This document shows positions 9,085-16,838 of a DNA stretch of 64,000 nt, piece by piece. The position numbers were made by a program, and so were the translations under genes. Within the stretch, counting starts at the first letter, position 1; every line of letters starts with the position of its first letter. This stretch comes from Elusimicrobia bacterium HGW-Elusimicrobia-1. Lineage in GTDB: Bacteria; Elusimicrobiota; Endomicrobiia; PHAN01. The DNA lies in the NCBI GenBank assembly GCA_002841695.1, contig PHAN01000005.1:1-64000 (forward strand). Reading direction: 5' to 3'. The notes under the pieces were generated by a model, which was given only the letters and a program-made list of their open reading frames with translations, searched no databases and was not told the origin of the DNA.

Positions 9085-10062
9085 CTACCGGGGCTCTCTG
9101 TTCAAGGCATCTCTTACCGCTTGTACGAGAAAATCCGGTTTTTCGTAACCCGTTATATCAAGCGTATTTGTTTTGCCGTCGCGCATTGTAAATATTAAAC
9201 TCCTCGATTTCCATATCATCGCTTTGTAACGATTGTCTTCGATGCCGGCCACTTCACCAAATGTTACGGAGAATTTTATTTTGGAAGTCCTGCGGCAGAC
9301 TTTTATAATTCGTCCGGGATAAACACAAATCACATACCCGGAATATCTAAACCAGTTTATAACCCAGGCGCTCGCAATGCCAAGAAAAATAACGGCAAAA
9401 TAAAACGGGGCGGGATCTCCCTTTAAATTTTCCGCATAAAAAAACGGCAGGACAAACAGCGCAATGCTTCCGCAAAAGAACATTGCAAAAAGGAAAAATC
9501 CGCGCATAAATATGTAGTCGGGAAATTTTAGGCGAAATTTCCACTCGAGTTTTTCCGGTTTTGCCGGATCCCCATAGGCGACTTCCCTGACGATTGTATC
9601 CGTCGCGGGAACTTTTCTTACAGGTATCCAACCCGTCAGAAATTTTTGAATTTCTTTTCTTTGCTCCGCGTCAAAAATAATAAGCGAGGCGCGTTTTTTG
9701 GTGATGTTTTTAGACTTTTCCCCTTCGTCATATTGAAATTCAATACCGCAGTCGGTAAGCGCATTATTATAATAATTTTCAAACGGGGCGGCGTTAAACA
9801 TCCATTCTCTTTTATATTCTGTTTTCCCGTATTTGAATGTGGTATCGTCCACAATAATTGACGGCAATTTTGCCCTGCCTGCGGCTAAGAATATAACCAG
9901 CAGAACCGTCGGAATAGTCATTGAAAGTATGTAGTATGTTGTAGAGGCACCATAAGAACTGAAATGATTGAAACCAATAAACAATGCCACGGCTAAATAA
10001 ACCGCGACACAAATCAAAGGGTTGATTTTTCTTTGGGATTTAGGATGGAATTCTGTTTTCAT
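9085..10062 (-). CDS. multi-pass membrane protein of unknown function
   Basis: 325 residues. Two transmembrane helices lie at about residues 18-57, then a soluble stretch, then two more at about 185-245, and a C-terminal soluble domain of beta character with GRIIKVCRRTSKIKFSVTF and a final amphipathic helix. This layout (paired helices with a small beta domain) resembles bacterial PH-domain membrane proteins, but I see no diagnostic motif. It lies in a row of small membrane-protein genes reading the same way. Confidence 0.6.
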   Translation of the reverse strand: MKTEFHPKSQRKINPLICVAVYLAVALFIGFNHFSSYGASTTYYILSMTIPTVLLVIFLAAGRAKLPSIIVDDTTFKYGKTEYKREWMFNAAPFENYYNNALTDCGIEFQYDEGEKSKNITKKRASLIIFDAEQRKEIQKFLTGWIPVRKVPATDTIVREVAYGDPAKPEKLEWKFRLKFPDYIFMRGFFLFAMFFCGSIALFVLPFFYAENLKGDPAPFYFAVIFLGIASAWVINWFRYSGYVICVYPGRIIKVCRRTSKIKFSVTFGEVAGIEDNRYKAMIWKSRSLIFTMRDGKTNTLDITGYEKPDFLVQAVRDALNREPR

Positions 10063-10077
10063 TCGGGCACCCGTTCC

Positions 10078-10293
10078 TTATCTGTCTGAAAGATCCCGGT
10101 CTTTATTGTCCGGGTTTTTCTTTTTTTCAAAAATTGATTTAAGGAGAATATCTACCGCCCCCCATATCAGAACGATAATAAAAAAACGGACAACTCCGCC
10201 TATTGCGCCCCACGCCGGCGGATTCCAGCCATAAACGAGATTGATAGAAAAATAAAATATAGCACAGGCAAAAAAAAGGGAAAGTATTTTCAT
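10078..10293 (-). CDS. small two-helix membrane protein
   Basis: 71 residues with two predicted transmembrane helices (LSLFFACAIFYFSINLVYG and the following GGVVRFFIIVLIWGAVDILL) and a charged Lys/Asp-rich tail. Ribosome-binding sequence AAAGGAGAACC lies just before ATG 10293. No family recognised. It is separated by about 15 bp from the next gene, consistent with cotranscription. Confidence 0.6.
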   Translation of the reverse strand: MKILSLFFACAIFYFSINLVYGWNPPAWGAIGGVVRFFIIVLIWGAVDILLKSIFEKKKNPDNKDRDLSDR

Positions 10294-10312
10294 GGTTCTC
10301 CTTTTTTGCTTT

Positions 10313-10615
10313 CTACTTGTTCACCACATCTTTAGTCACATCTTTCCCGCCGCGCAGGTTGATAACAATGGACTTTACGCTCCAGAGCGGCCCCCATGGA
10401 ATGCCCCACCAGCCCAATATAAGTGTTATGAGAATATATGGCCATCCTTTGCTTAATGCGCTTCCTCCGGCACGGACAAAATAAATATTTGATGACCGGA
10501 GAAACGATATAACAATAACGGACGCGCAGTACTGGAATACGACGAATCTTCCTCCCTTCTGAATTTCAAGAGAAATTTCCCCGTCCGTCATCCCTTCAAT
10601 CCCGATGATTTTCAC
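10313..10615 (-). CDS. conserved small membrane protein (GWWGIPWGP motif)
   Basis: 100 residues from a GTG start at 10615, chosen because GGAGGGG lies 4-5 nt upstream and the resulting N-terminus (VKIIGIEGMTDGE) fits the family; an in-frame ATG at 10663 lacks such a site. The sequence has EIQKGGRFVVFQYC, SSNIYFVRAG and LILGWWGIPWGPLWS followed by NLRGGKDVT. I recognise this from memory as a widespread uncharacterised membrane protein of planctomycete-like and other bacteria, with two membrane segments and a short cytosolic tail. No function is known. Confidence 0.68.
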   Translation of the reverse strand: MKIIGIEGMTDGEISLEIQKGGRFVVFQYCASVIVISFLRSSNIYFVRAGGSALSKGWPYILITLILGWWGIPWGPLWSVKSIVINLRGGKDVTKDVVNK

Positions 10616-10748
10616 GCTTCCCCTCCGTTCTATTATCTCACATCTTACGATAGCGGTCACCAAATCTGATATCTGAGAGTGAGGTTATCTTCTTTTTCAA
10701 AATTACACGCGGCGCGGAATTCCGCTTTGATATCCGTCGCCCGACGAT

Positions 10749-12119
10749 TTACCACGAATACACCGACTGCCCTTTGGAATCTTTATGCGTGCAATCTATG
10801 ATAATATTCCCGCTTTTGGGGTCATAAAGCCAATGTCCCGTGTCTTGAAGGGGCGCCGGATCCACTTTTCCCTGTTTATCCGAAAATGTACGGCTCTCAA
10901 TTGCGGATGAGACGGCGTGACCATATCGTCTCAATACTATCGGGGGAATCGCGCCCAGATATCTCCAGAGGAGCAATTCCATATTTTTGGGAAAGCGGCC
11001 TTCATTGTCCGCGTAATAAATCGATATCGCGGAACGAATTATGGCTAAATTTACTTTTGTCGTTGCTTCGCCAAGGTTTATAATTGAGTCCGATAGAGGA
11101 AACCGATCTTCCATTGCGCGGCTCATGTTTATGAACTTATTCAAACCATCTTCCGCCTCTTTCGGCACATCTTTAATTGTATTGAACCATTCCTCCATCT
11201 TTTTGGTGTCTCCTAATTTATGATATGTATCTCCGATGAGATGGCGGACAATAAAAGCATTTTCAATATTTTTCTTTACACTCTCTTCATAATAAGGAAG
11301 CGCTTGCTGCAGAAACGAAAGTTCCCTGTAGATTAATTTCTCGGTTTCATTCGCCCAATTTTTGATTCCTTCCGGAACATTTTCCATGCCTTGCAATTTT
11401 GCCGTGTGGCTAAGCACCGCCTGCAACTCGCCGTGCAGATGATATTGATAAATCAACAAAGCCAAGAGATCCGTATTGTTGGCTTTGCCCTTTTTTAAAA
11501 TTTCTTCCGTGTCTTGGGCGGTTTTTAACCAGTCCGGGATCGTCTTATCTTTTTTGGAAGGCATCTTCATGAGCAATTCGTTAATTTTGTCAAGAGATTT
11601 TTTTTCAATGGGCGGGAAGGCCGCCGTCAGTCGTATAATCTTTGCCGTATTGTGAAGGGCGTTGCCGATTTCATACGAAGGAGCGCCTTCTATTTTGAGC
11701 CGCTGAGCGTAAAGGTCATACCGAACCCAACTTGGAAAATCCCGGCTGTCTTTGGGTTTTTTAAAAAGAGAAGCCGGTTTAAGGGTTGAGATGTAACCCT
11801 TTTTTTGCTTCGCGGTTAGTTTCGGCCCATCGGATTTTTTTTCACCCGCCCTCTTAAAATCATCCGAGTACCCGGTAAAATAACAAGTGGGGCATGTCCA
11901 TGGGAAGAAAATCATCGGATTAAATCCCACCGTAAGCTGGAGCAAATCGCTGTCAAATTCTCCCGAATATGTCGTTGACATAACTTCTTGTGCGTTGAAC
12001 CCGGTGCCGTCTACAGGACAGATTAGACTAACCTCTGACTCTGTCGTTGCTAAAACCGGCATCGGATATGCCGACAGAAACAGTATAACAATGCCAAGCA
12101 TTCTTAATCTTGTTATCAC
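10749..12119 (-). CDS. secreted protein: two-CxxC N-terminal domain plus pseudopilin-like tail
   Basis: 456 residues with a signal peptide (about 1-25). The mature N-terminus has ICPVDGTGF and TCPTCYFTGY, a two-cysteine-pair layout reminiscent of DUF2225, followed by about 230 residues of helical, TPR-like sequence (for example AFIVRHLIGDTYHKLGDTKK). The C-terminal 100 residues (VNLAIIRSAISIYYADNEG ... HWLYDPKSGNIIIDC) resemble the head domain of a type II major pseudopilin, as in the HEAT protein at 3970. There is no prepilin cleavage motif, so it is not a normal pilin. Function unknown; the shared tail suggests a common partner (inference). Confidence 0.72.
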   Translation of the reverse strand: MITRLRMLGIVILFLSAYPMPVLATTESEVSLICPVDGTGFNAQEVMSTTYSGEFDSDLLQLTVGFNPMIFFPWTCPTCYFTGYSDDFKRAGEKKSDGPKLTAKQKKGYISTLKPASLFKKPKDSRDFPSWVRYDLYAQRLKIEGAPSYEIGNALHNTAKIIRLTAAFPPIEKKSLDKINELLMKMPSKKDKTIPDWLKTAQDTEEILKKGKANNTDLLALLIYQYHLHGELQAVLSHTAKLQGMENVPEGIKNWANETEKLIYRELSFLQQALPYYEESVKKNIENAFIVRHLIGDTYHKLGDTKKMEEWFNTIKDVPKEAEDGLNKFINMSRAMEDRFPLSDSIINLGEATTKVNLAIIRSAISIYYADNEGRFPKNMELLLWRYLGAIPPIVLRRYGHAVSSAIESRTFSDKQGKVDPAPLQDTGHWLYDPKSGNIIIDCTHKDSKGQSVYSW

Positions 12120-12145
12120 ACACCCTCCCTCAAATTTTTTACCGT

Positions 12146-12286
12146 CTACCGCGCAGCAACTTCAATATATCTTGCAAGAGTGGGCAAATAGGTCAGCGCG
12201 GCCAGGATTCCCGATATCCAGTAAAGCAGTTTCTTGCGCGGACTGAATTCCGCCTGTCTCCTGATTTTTGAAATTAGCCATGCCAT
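12146..12286 (-). CDS. possible 46-residue single-TM protein
   Basis: I read a 46-codon frame starting ATG 12286 and ending TAG at 12146. The product has a basic N-terminus (ISKIRRQAEFSPRKK), one hydrophobic helix (LLYWISGILAALTYLPTL) and a short tail. It lies in an otherwise empty gap between two genes of the same orientation. The composition looks protein-like, but there is no clear ribosome-binding site, so it stays tentative. Confidence 0.4.
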   Translation of the reverse strand: MAWLISKIRRQAEFSPRKKLLYWISGILAALTYLPTLARYIEVAAR

Positions 12287-12366
12287 CAAAAGTCATGCCC
12301 CATAATAAATCAAAAAATATACCGCTACTTGTCCGAGTTCAAACAAAACAAAAAAGATTTTAGAGC

Positions 12367-13227
12367 TCATAATTCCGGTTCCACGCGGTAGCCGCCGCGT
12401 TTAAGCCTGTTTACGAAATCCTCAAAACCGGCGGATTGTTCCAGAATAGCGCGCAGATTCCCATCCTCCACAGCATACAGGGCGCTGCCCGAAAGGAACG
12501 GATGCCTGACGGGCGGCGTCCCCGGCGGCGGCAGAGCCGTGCCGGCCAGAATACCCGGACGATCGTTAAAAACCAGCACCTTGCGACTGCCTTTGTAAGC
12601 CGCCCGGTGCCGCCCGCCGTCAGGTTCCATCTCCAGCGTATTAACGAGATGCTCAAAAATAGGCAGATAGACCTTGAACCGGTCTTCCGGCGCCGAATAA
12701 GAAATTACGTACAGAAAGCCCTTGGCTTCAAAAAATGCGGTGTACCCTCTCATATGCGGCGCCTTCGGCCCACCGCCTGATGTCTCGACCCAATCGCCGG
12801 ATTCGGCGAAGCGCTTAAATTCCAGGCGCTTTGTCTTAAACTTTTTTACACTGCCCACGCTGGTATTCGGCAGGTTCTTTGAGCGGTCTATCAAAGCTTC
12901 AGGCGTCAGATATTCGTATCCCCCGACACCGGGGCGCGCGGAATATTTTCTGATGTCTATGCGCACCAGTCGTTCGGTAAGATGAAGGATTTCTATCTCC
13001 CAGTTCCCTTTGACGCCGGGCTTTGGCGTCAGGTAGCGGCCCCAGTCCGCGGAATCGGGAGCATCAAAACTTATCTCCACCGTGCCCGGTATAGCGCGAA
13101 CCCGGGTGTATTCCGGCGGCTTTTCTTTTTGAGCGCAGCCGGCCAGGCATATTAAGGCCGTTAAGACAACTGTTTGCGCCGCGGCGCGTATCGGCATATT
13201 GCTTGTACGGTAAGGGGGGTTAATCAT
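12367..13227 (-). CDS. lipoprotein of unknown function
   Basis: 286 residues with a type II signal sequence: MPIRAAAQTVV then ALICLAGC, a lipobox with the cysteine near residue 31. A GGAG motif 8 nt before ATG 13227 decides the start, although this leaves ten residues ahead of the usual basic signal start at Met11. The mature domain has a central Gly-rich GDWVETSGGGPK and ends in a helix (YLPIFEHLVNTLEMEP), broadly like PsbP/DcrB-type lipoproteins, without a firm match. The first 21 codons and the leader are duplicated at 16103-16191 ahead of another gene. Confidence 0.7.
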   Translation of the reverse strand: MINPPYRTSNMPIRAAAQTVVLTALICLAGCAQKEKPPEYTRVRAIPGTVEISFDAPDSADWGRYLTPKPGVKGNWEIEILHLTERLVRIDIRKYSARPGVGGYEYLTPEALIDRSKNLPNTSVGSVKKFKTKRLEFKRFAESGDWVETSGGGPKAPHMRGYTAFFEAKGFLYVISYSAPEDRFKVYLPIFEHLVNTLEMEPDGGRHRAAYKGSRKVLVFNDRPGILAGTALPPPGTPPVRHPFLSGSALYAVEDGNLRAILEQSAGFEDFVNRLKRGGYRVEPEL

Positions 13228-13253
13228 GCTTTAATCTCCTATCCGGTCCGGAT
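13165..13253. repeat. duplicated leader plus start of gene, copy 1
   Basis: About 89 bp covering the ribosome-binding site and the first ~21 codons of the lipoprotein gene at 12367. It is nearly identical, in the same orientation, to 16103-16191. It includes a GGAGATTAAA ribosome-binding context and the peptide start MIN-PY-TSNMPIRA. Confidence 0.85.
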
Positions 13254-13282
13254 TGTGATGAGTCCGGCGTGAAATTACTTAC

Positions 13283-14464
13283 CTAATTGTTTGTCAGGTT
13301 ATTCTTGAGCCATTCATGCACTTTGAGGAATCGCTTGGCTTTTGAATTAGACAACATTTTATCCCCTACATATAGGCGGGATTCGTAAACCTCGCCTGCC
13401 ATCCGCACATTGATACAAATGGCTTCCTGCCCAAAAGTGGAAAACCTTTTGGGGGCGATATTTTTTGGAAGAGCTGTAAAGCGATTCTTCTCGACCACCT
13501 GATATAATTCCCATACTTTCTTGGCGCTTATTTCTGAGGGCACCTTACGTGATTTCAAACCCTTAAACTTTTCGTTTAGATGTACAAGAAACCATGCAAT
13601 ATCCGGAGGAAGTACCCTAAATGCCTCGCCCTGAATCAGTTCGTCAGCGTCATTAAACAATGATGGGAACTGCATTTTGTAGGACTTCATTGCTATGTGG
13701 ACCGCTCCGAGTTCGAAATCGTAAATGTTGCCGTAAAGCCGGATTTTGTATGACCATGACTCTGACAGTTTATCTGAGTTCATCCCGGGGTCAAAACTCC
13801 ATGTCACGGCAAAACCGGGTGGCATATCCAGCAATCTCGGCTCAGAACTGTCGTATACAATTGGATCGGCGAGAAACTGAAAACCTGCCGGAATAGCCCG
13901 TATCCGAACATCTCCATCACTGACTTTAATTGTAAGAGATTGAACACGCGCAGATTCAAGTCGGTCATTCACATATGAAGGATTGTTAAACAGTGCGCGG
14001 CCGAGTTCATCCAGGTTTTCCGTATACGCGCCTGTCTTGTTTTTGAACTTTGTCTCATACCGGGCCAACATCCGGATAGCGTTTTTGGATATTTCTATAT
14101 TCCAAAACTGCCCGTTGAAGAATGGCCGGATAGATAATGCGCTCCACACGATGACGATCAGAGAAATGCCCAATATAACATAGTATACCCGTGCGGACCG
14201 AAAACATACTGGCATCTGTTTCAGAAATAATCTCTTGACGATAAAGAGCATCAAAATAAAAACCAGCCAGCATAGTGTCGGGAAGAACGGCTGAAAGTAT
14301 ACCCACTGTCTGATATAAAGCAGAGCAGAAACACCAAATCGCGCCCACAGAAAAAACACTGCGAGCTCCACTGCCAACCAACCCGTGAAATTCTTTATAT
14401 CCGTGGAGCCGTTAGGGCTTCGGGTCATAGGGTTCAAATTTGTAATTCGCTCTGTAATTTTCAT
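13283..14464 (-). CDS. membrane protein of unknown function
   Basis: About 393 residues from ATG 14464, chosen because GGAGAAACACT directly precedes it; a longer frame starts at 14491. Three transmembrane helices occupy roughly residues 28-120 (WLAVELAVFFLWARFGVSAL, FPTLCWLVFILMLFIV, YVILGISLIVIVWSAL), followed by a soluble domain of about 270 residues with no motif I recognise. The start overlaps the 3' end of the upstream zincin gene by about 50 bp, so translation is probably coupled. Confidence 0.68.
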   Translation of the reverse strand: MKITERITNLNPMTRSPNGSTDIKNFTGWLAVELAVFFLWARFGVSALLYIRQWVYFQPFFPTLCWLVFILMLFIVKRLFLKQMPVCFRSARVYYVILGISLIVIVWSALSIRPFFNGQFWNIEISKNAIRMLARYETKFKNKTGAYTENLDELGRALFNNPSYVNDRLESARVQSLTIKVSDGDVRIRAIPAGFQFLADPIVYDSSEPRLLDMPPGFAVTWSFDPGMNSDKLSESWSYKIRLYGNIYDFELGAVHIAMKSYKMQFPSLFNDADELIQGEAFRVLPPDIAWFLVHLNEKFKGLKSRKVPSEISAKKVWELYQVVEKNRFTALPKNIAPKRFSTFGQEAICINVRMAGEVYESRLYVGDKMLSNSKAKRFLKVHEWLKNNLTNN

Positions 14465-16070
14465 AGTGTTTCTCCGTTTTCTTGAGTTCATCTTCCGTCA
14501 ACCAACCGGTTCCCGGCAACCGCTGTTCTCTTACTTCATCCGGAGTCTTCCCAGACCCATATGCCATAGCAAAAGATGATGTGACCTTCAACTTCTTCAA
14601 CCCCAACCAATATTCCCTCTCACTAATTTTACCCTGGCTAAAATCTATGCGCAATTTGGCCATGTCAAGGGCCAACTGCCGGTCGGAGTTATAACGCAGG
14701 TGCACTATTTTTTGGTAGTTCTCAATACCAACGCTTTTCAAGATTTTGTAGTCCGCCTCTATTTGCCCTTTAGATGGGGGCGCCCCGGAACGCCTCGCTT
14801 CGGCATAAACCTTATTCTGCTCAAGATGTGCCTCATACTCATGGTAAACCGAGGAATAAATTGTGCCGCCCTCTATGTGTTGCCTGGCGTGCTGTCCTTC
14901 GTGTGCCAGTGTTACGGCAAAGTCCGTCCGGTTGAATTCCGGATTTTTCAATGCTTCTTCATTGACAGTAATCTTCTTGGTTGCCGGGTCATACTGGGCA
15001 ACCACCCAGGGATTCAGTGTGCCCGCCCCTATAGGCACATTTGATTTGGCTAAAAAATCCAGGATTTCTTTTCCGGAAGGCGACTGGGCCAGAAGATTGA
15101 CCCCTTCGTTTTTAATCTCCTCCGCCCGCGGATCTGAAAACTTTACATGGTTCTTGACATTCTCCCAGAATTCGGGAACGGGAACGGCTCTGATTTTCTT
15201 CTCAGTCGGCTCAAGTTCTGTTTTTTCTTCACGGAGAAGTCCGGGTGTAGTTCCTTGAATTCTGGGCACGGATGGGGGCTGCACCGGCTTCTTCACAACC
15301 TTTTCCGGCGTATAGGTCTTGGGGGCATAATCCACACTAACTGACCAACCCTCACTACTCCATGCCCCCACCTTTTTCACATAGCCCAGAGAGACCTCTT
15401 CGCCCGGGGGCACGCTTGTGTCTCCTCTCTTGACAAGGTTTTCTATGTTTTTGCTCTCCGTAACCCATACCATAACGCTTTGGGATTTTTTGGAGCCATT
15501 ATAAACCCTATATTCCACTCCGTAAAAGTATTGGGTTTTGTCCCACAGAGGAACCTTCTTAAATATGATTGGGCCGACGGACCACTCCCCCTTGGACATC
15601 TCCCACGCTCGGGCACTCTTATCATACCGCTCCTTTTCCTGTTGCTCCTGTTGCTGTTGGTGCGCCTGTTTATGCTGCCGATATTCCCACTCGACGCGTT
15701 CCTTCGTGCTATCATAGATTTTCTGTCCACACTGCGGGCAGGTAACAGACCATTGCTGATCCTGTTTTGTCGTGTCCGTCAGTTCTTTAAATATATCCAC
15801 CAACGGCTGATATGGATCGTCACTCGTACCGCCCTTTGTTCCTCCATCGCTTTCACGCCATTCGCCGCCGGCATCCTTTCCATGTACTTGTTTGTTATGG
15901 TTAATCATTTGCATTGTGGCACTTTGAGAAGGAGGCCATGCATGCTTTATCCTAAAGTTACAATATTTGCAACATATATCAGCAAACAAAATAGATACAG
16001 TGCAACAGATTGTAACGCACGTAGTAAAAATTAGCAAAAACATTTTAGTTCCAAACGTTTTTTTAATCAT
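14412..16070 (-). CDS. secreted zincin-like protein with Cys/His zinc-binding N-terminus
   Basis: 552 residues with a signal/TM segment (about residues 8-30). Next comes a C2H2-like cluster (CCKYCNFRIKHAW...INHNKQVH), a Gln/Glu-rich segment preceded by a VTCPQCGQK ribbon half, then a beta domain (YFYGVEYRVYNGSKKSQS) similar to that of the small protein at 16226. The C-terminal part holds VTLAHEGQHARQH, an HExxH zinc motif, with HEYEAHLEQNKVYAE supplying candidate further ligands. The 6989 product has the same general plan. I infer a secreted metallopeptidase or inactive relative; no named family is recognised. Its ATG overlaps the stop of the small leader frame at 16067. Confidence 0.75.
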   Translation of the reverse strand: MIKKTFGTKMFLLIFTTCVTICCTVSILFADICCKYCNFRIKHAWPPSQSATMQMINHNKQVHGKDAGGEWRESDGGTKGGTSDDPYQPLVDIFKELTDTTKQDQQWSVTCPQCGQKIYDSTKERVEWEYRQHKQAHQQQQEQQEKERYDKSARAWEMSKGEWSVGPIIFKKVPLWDKTQYFYGVEYRVYNGSKKSQSVMVWVTESKNIENLVKRGDTSVPPGEEVSLGYVKKVGAWSSEGWSVSVDYAPKTYTPEKVVKKPVQPPSVPRIQGTTPGLLREEKTELEPTEKKIRAVPVPEFWENVKNHVKFSDPRAEEIKNEGVNLLAQSPSGKEILDFLAKSNVPIGAGTLNPWVVAQYDPATKKITVNEEALKNPEFNRTDFAVTLAHEGQHARQHIEGGTIYSSVYHEYEAHLEQNKVYAEARRSGAPPSKGQIEADYKILKSVGIENYQKIVHLRYNSDRQLALDMAKLRIDFSQGKISEREYWLGLKKLKVTSSFAMAYGSGKTPDEVREQRLPGTGWLTEDELKKTEKHYENYRANYKFEPYDPKP

Positions 16071-16165
16071 TTGAACACCGCCCCACTTTCATTATTCCGA
16101 TGGACAACCGTTTGCGCCACGGCGCGTATCGGCATATTGCTTGTAAGGTAAGGGGTGTTAATCAT
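16067..16165 (-). CDS. 32-residue leader ORF derived from a duplicated lipoprotein start
   Basis: This frame starts at ATG 16165 behind GGAGATTAAAAC and encodes MINTPYLTSNMPIRAVAQTV then 12 unrelated residues. Its TGA overlaps the ATG of the zincin gene at 16070 (ATGA). The first 21 codons match the lipoprotein at 12367, so it arose by duplication of that gene's start and is now cut off before the lipobox. It may serve only to bring ribosomes to the zincin gene (inference). Confidence 0.5.
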   Translation of the reverse strand: MINTPYLTSNMPIRAVAQTVVHRNNESGAVFK

Positions 16166-16191
16166 GTTTTAATCTCCTATCTGGTCCGGAT
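16103..16191. repeat. duplicated leader plus start of gene, copy 2
   Basis: The second copy of the ~89-bp segment at 13165-13253, same orientation, with roughly eight to ten substitutions. It places the same ribosome-binding site and start codon ahead of a truncated reading frame. Confidence 0.85.
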
Positions 16192-16225
16192 TTCGGAGGT
16201 AAGGTCAGTGATATCCCCGGCAGTT

Positions 16226-16798
16226 TTATTTTACTTCGGATCCGCAGTCGGGACAAAACTTTACCGCGGGCGGAACGGATTTGGAACACGAAGGGCATTG
16301 TTTCTGTTTTTTGATTAAGTTACTGCCGCACTTGGGACAAAACTTTGCCTCGGACGGAATGAGTTCTGAACACGAAGGGCATTGTTTCTTTGATTGGAGC
16401 GGTTGGAATTTCTTGACTTGCGAGACGCTAAAGTTCCAATTAAGTTCCCAATGCTTGGTTTTGTCAATAGCGACAACCCATCCTAATCTTAACTTTTGAT
16501 TCGGGGAAAGCCGCGTCTGGTTATTTATGGAATATTGCGTATTGGTTTGAGACTTAGCATAGAAGAAAAGATCCACTTCATATGAATTCGAATTAGTCGC
16601 ATAATAATTGGCACCATACACAACATTGTTTTCATCTTGCATAAATTCATCAAAGACCGTTACCCCCCCGGATGAAGAGGATGCACCGTAAGTTTTGCAC
16701 GGTGTCTGGAGGAACATAAATATAAATAGCAAAACAAAAAGAGAAAACGGCCCCAATATCTTTTTGGTCTTCCGGTTCACTTCCTTTGCGATTTCCAT
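16226..16798 (-). CDS. secreted protein with tandem C-terminal zinc ribbons
   Basis: 190 residues. A basic N-terminus precedes one hydrophobic segment (LGPFSLFVLLFIFMFLQT), then a beta-rich domain (VVYGANYYATNSNSYEVDLF) resembling a segment of the 14412 protein. The C-terminus carries two zinc ribbons in tandem: CPSCSELIPSEAKFCPKCG and CPSCSKSVPPAVKFCPDCG. Ribosome-binding site GGAGGGCAAA precedes ATG 16798. Zinc ribbons of this double-CxxC type usually mediate protein or nucleic-acid contacts. The same ribbon pattern recurs in the next two genes upstream, so the products may share a partner (inference). Confidence 0.75.
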   Translation of the reverse strand: MEIAKEVNRKTKKILGPFSLFVLLFIFMFLQTPCKTYGASSSSGGVTVFDEFMQDENNVVYGANYYATNSNSYEVDLFFYAKSQTNTQYSINNQTRLSPNQKLRLGWVVAIDKTKHWELNWNFSVSQVKKFQPLQSKKQCPSCSELIPSEAKFCPKCGSNLIKKQKQCPSCSKSVPPAVKFCPDCGSEVK

Positions 16799-16838
16799 TT
16801 TGCCCTCCAGATATTCTGCTTGATGTTGTGACTTATGG

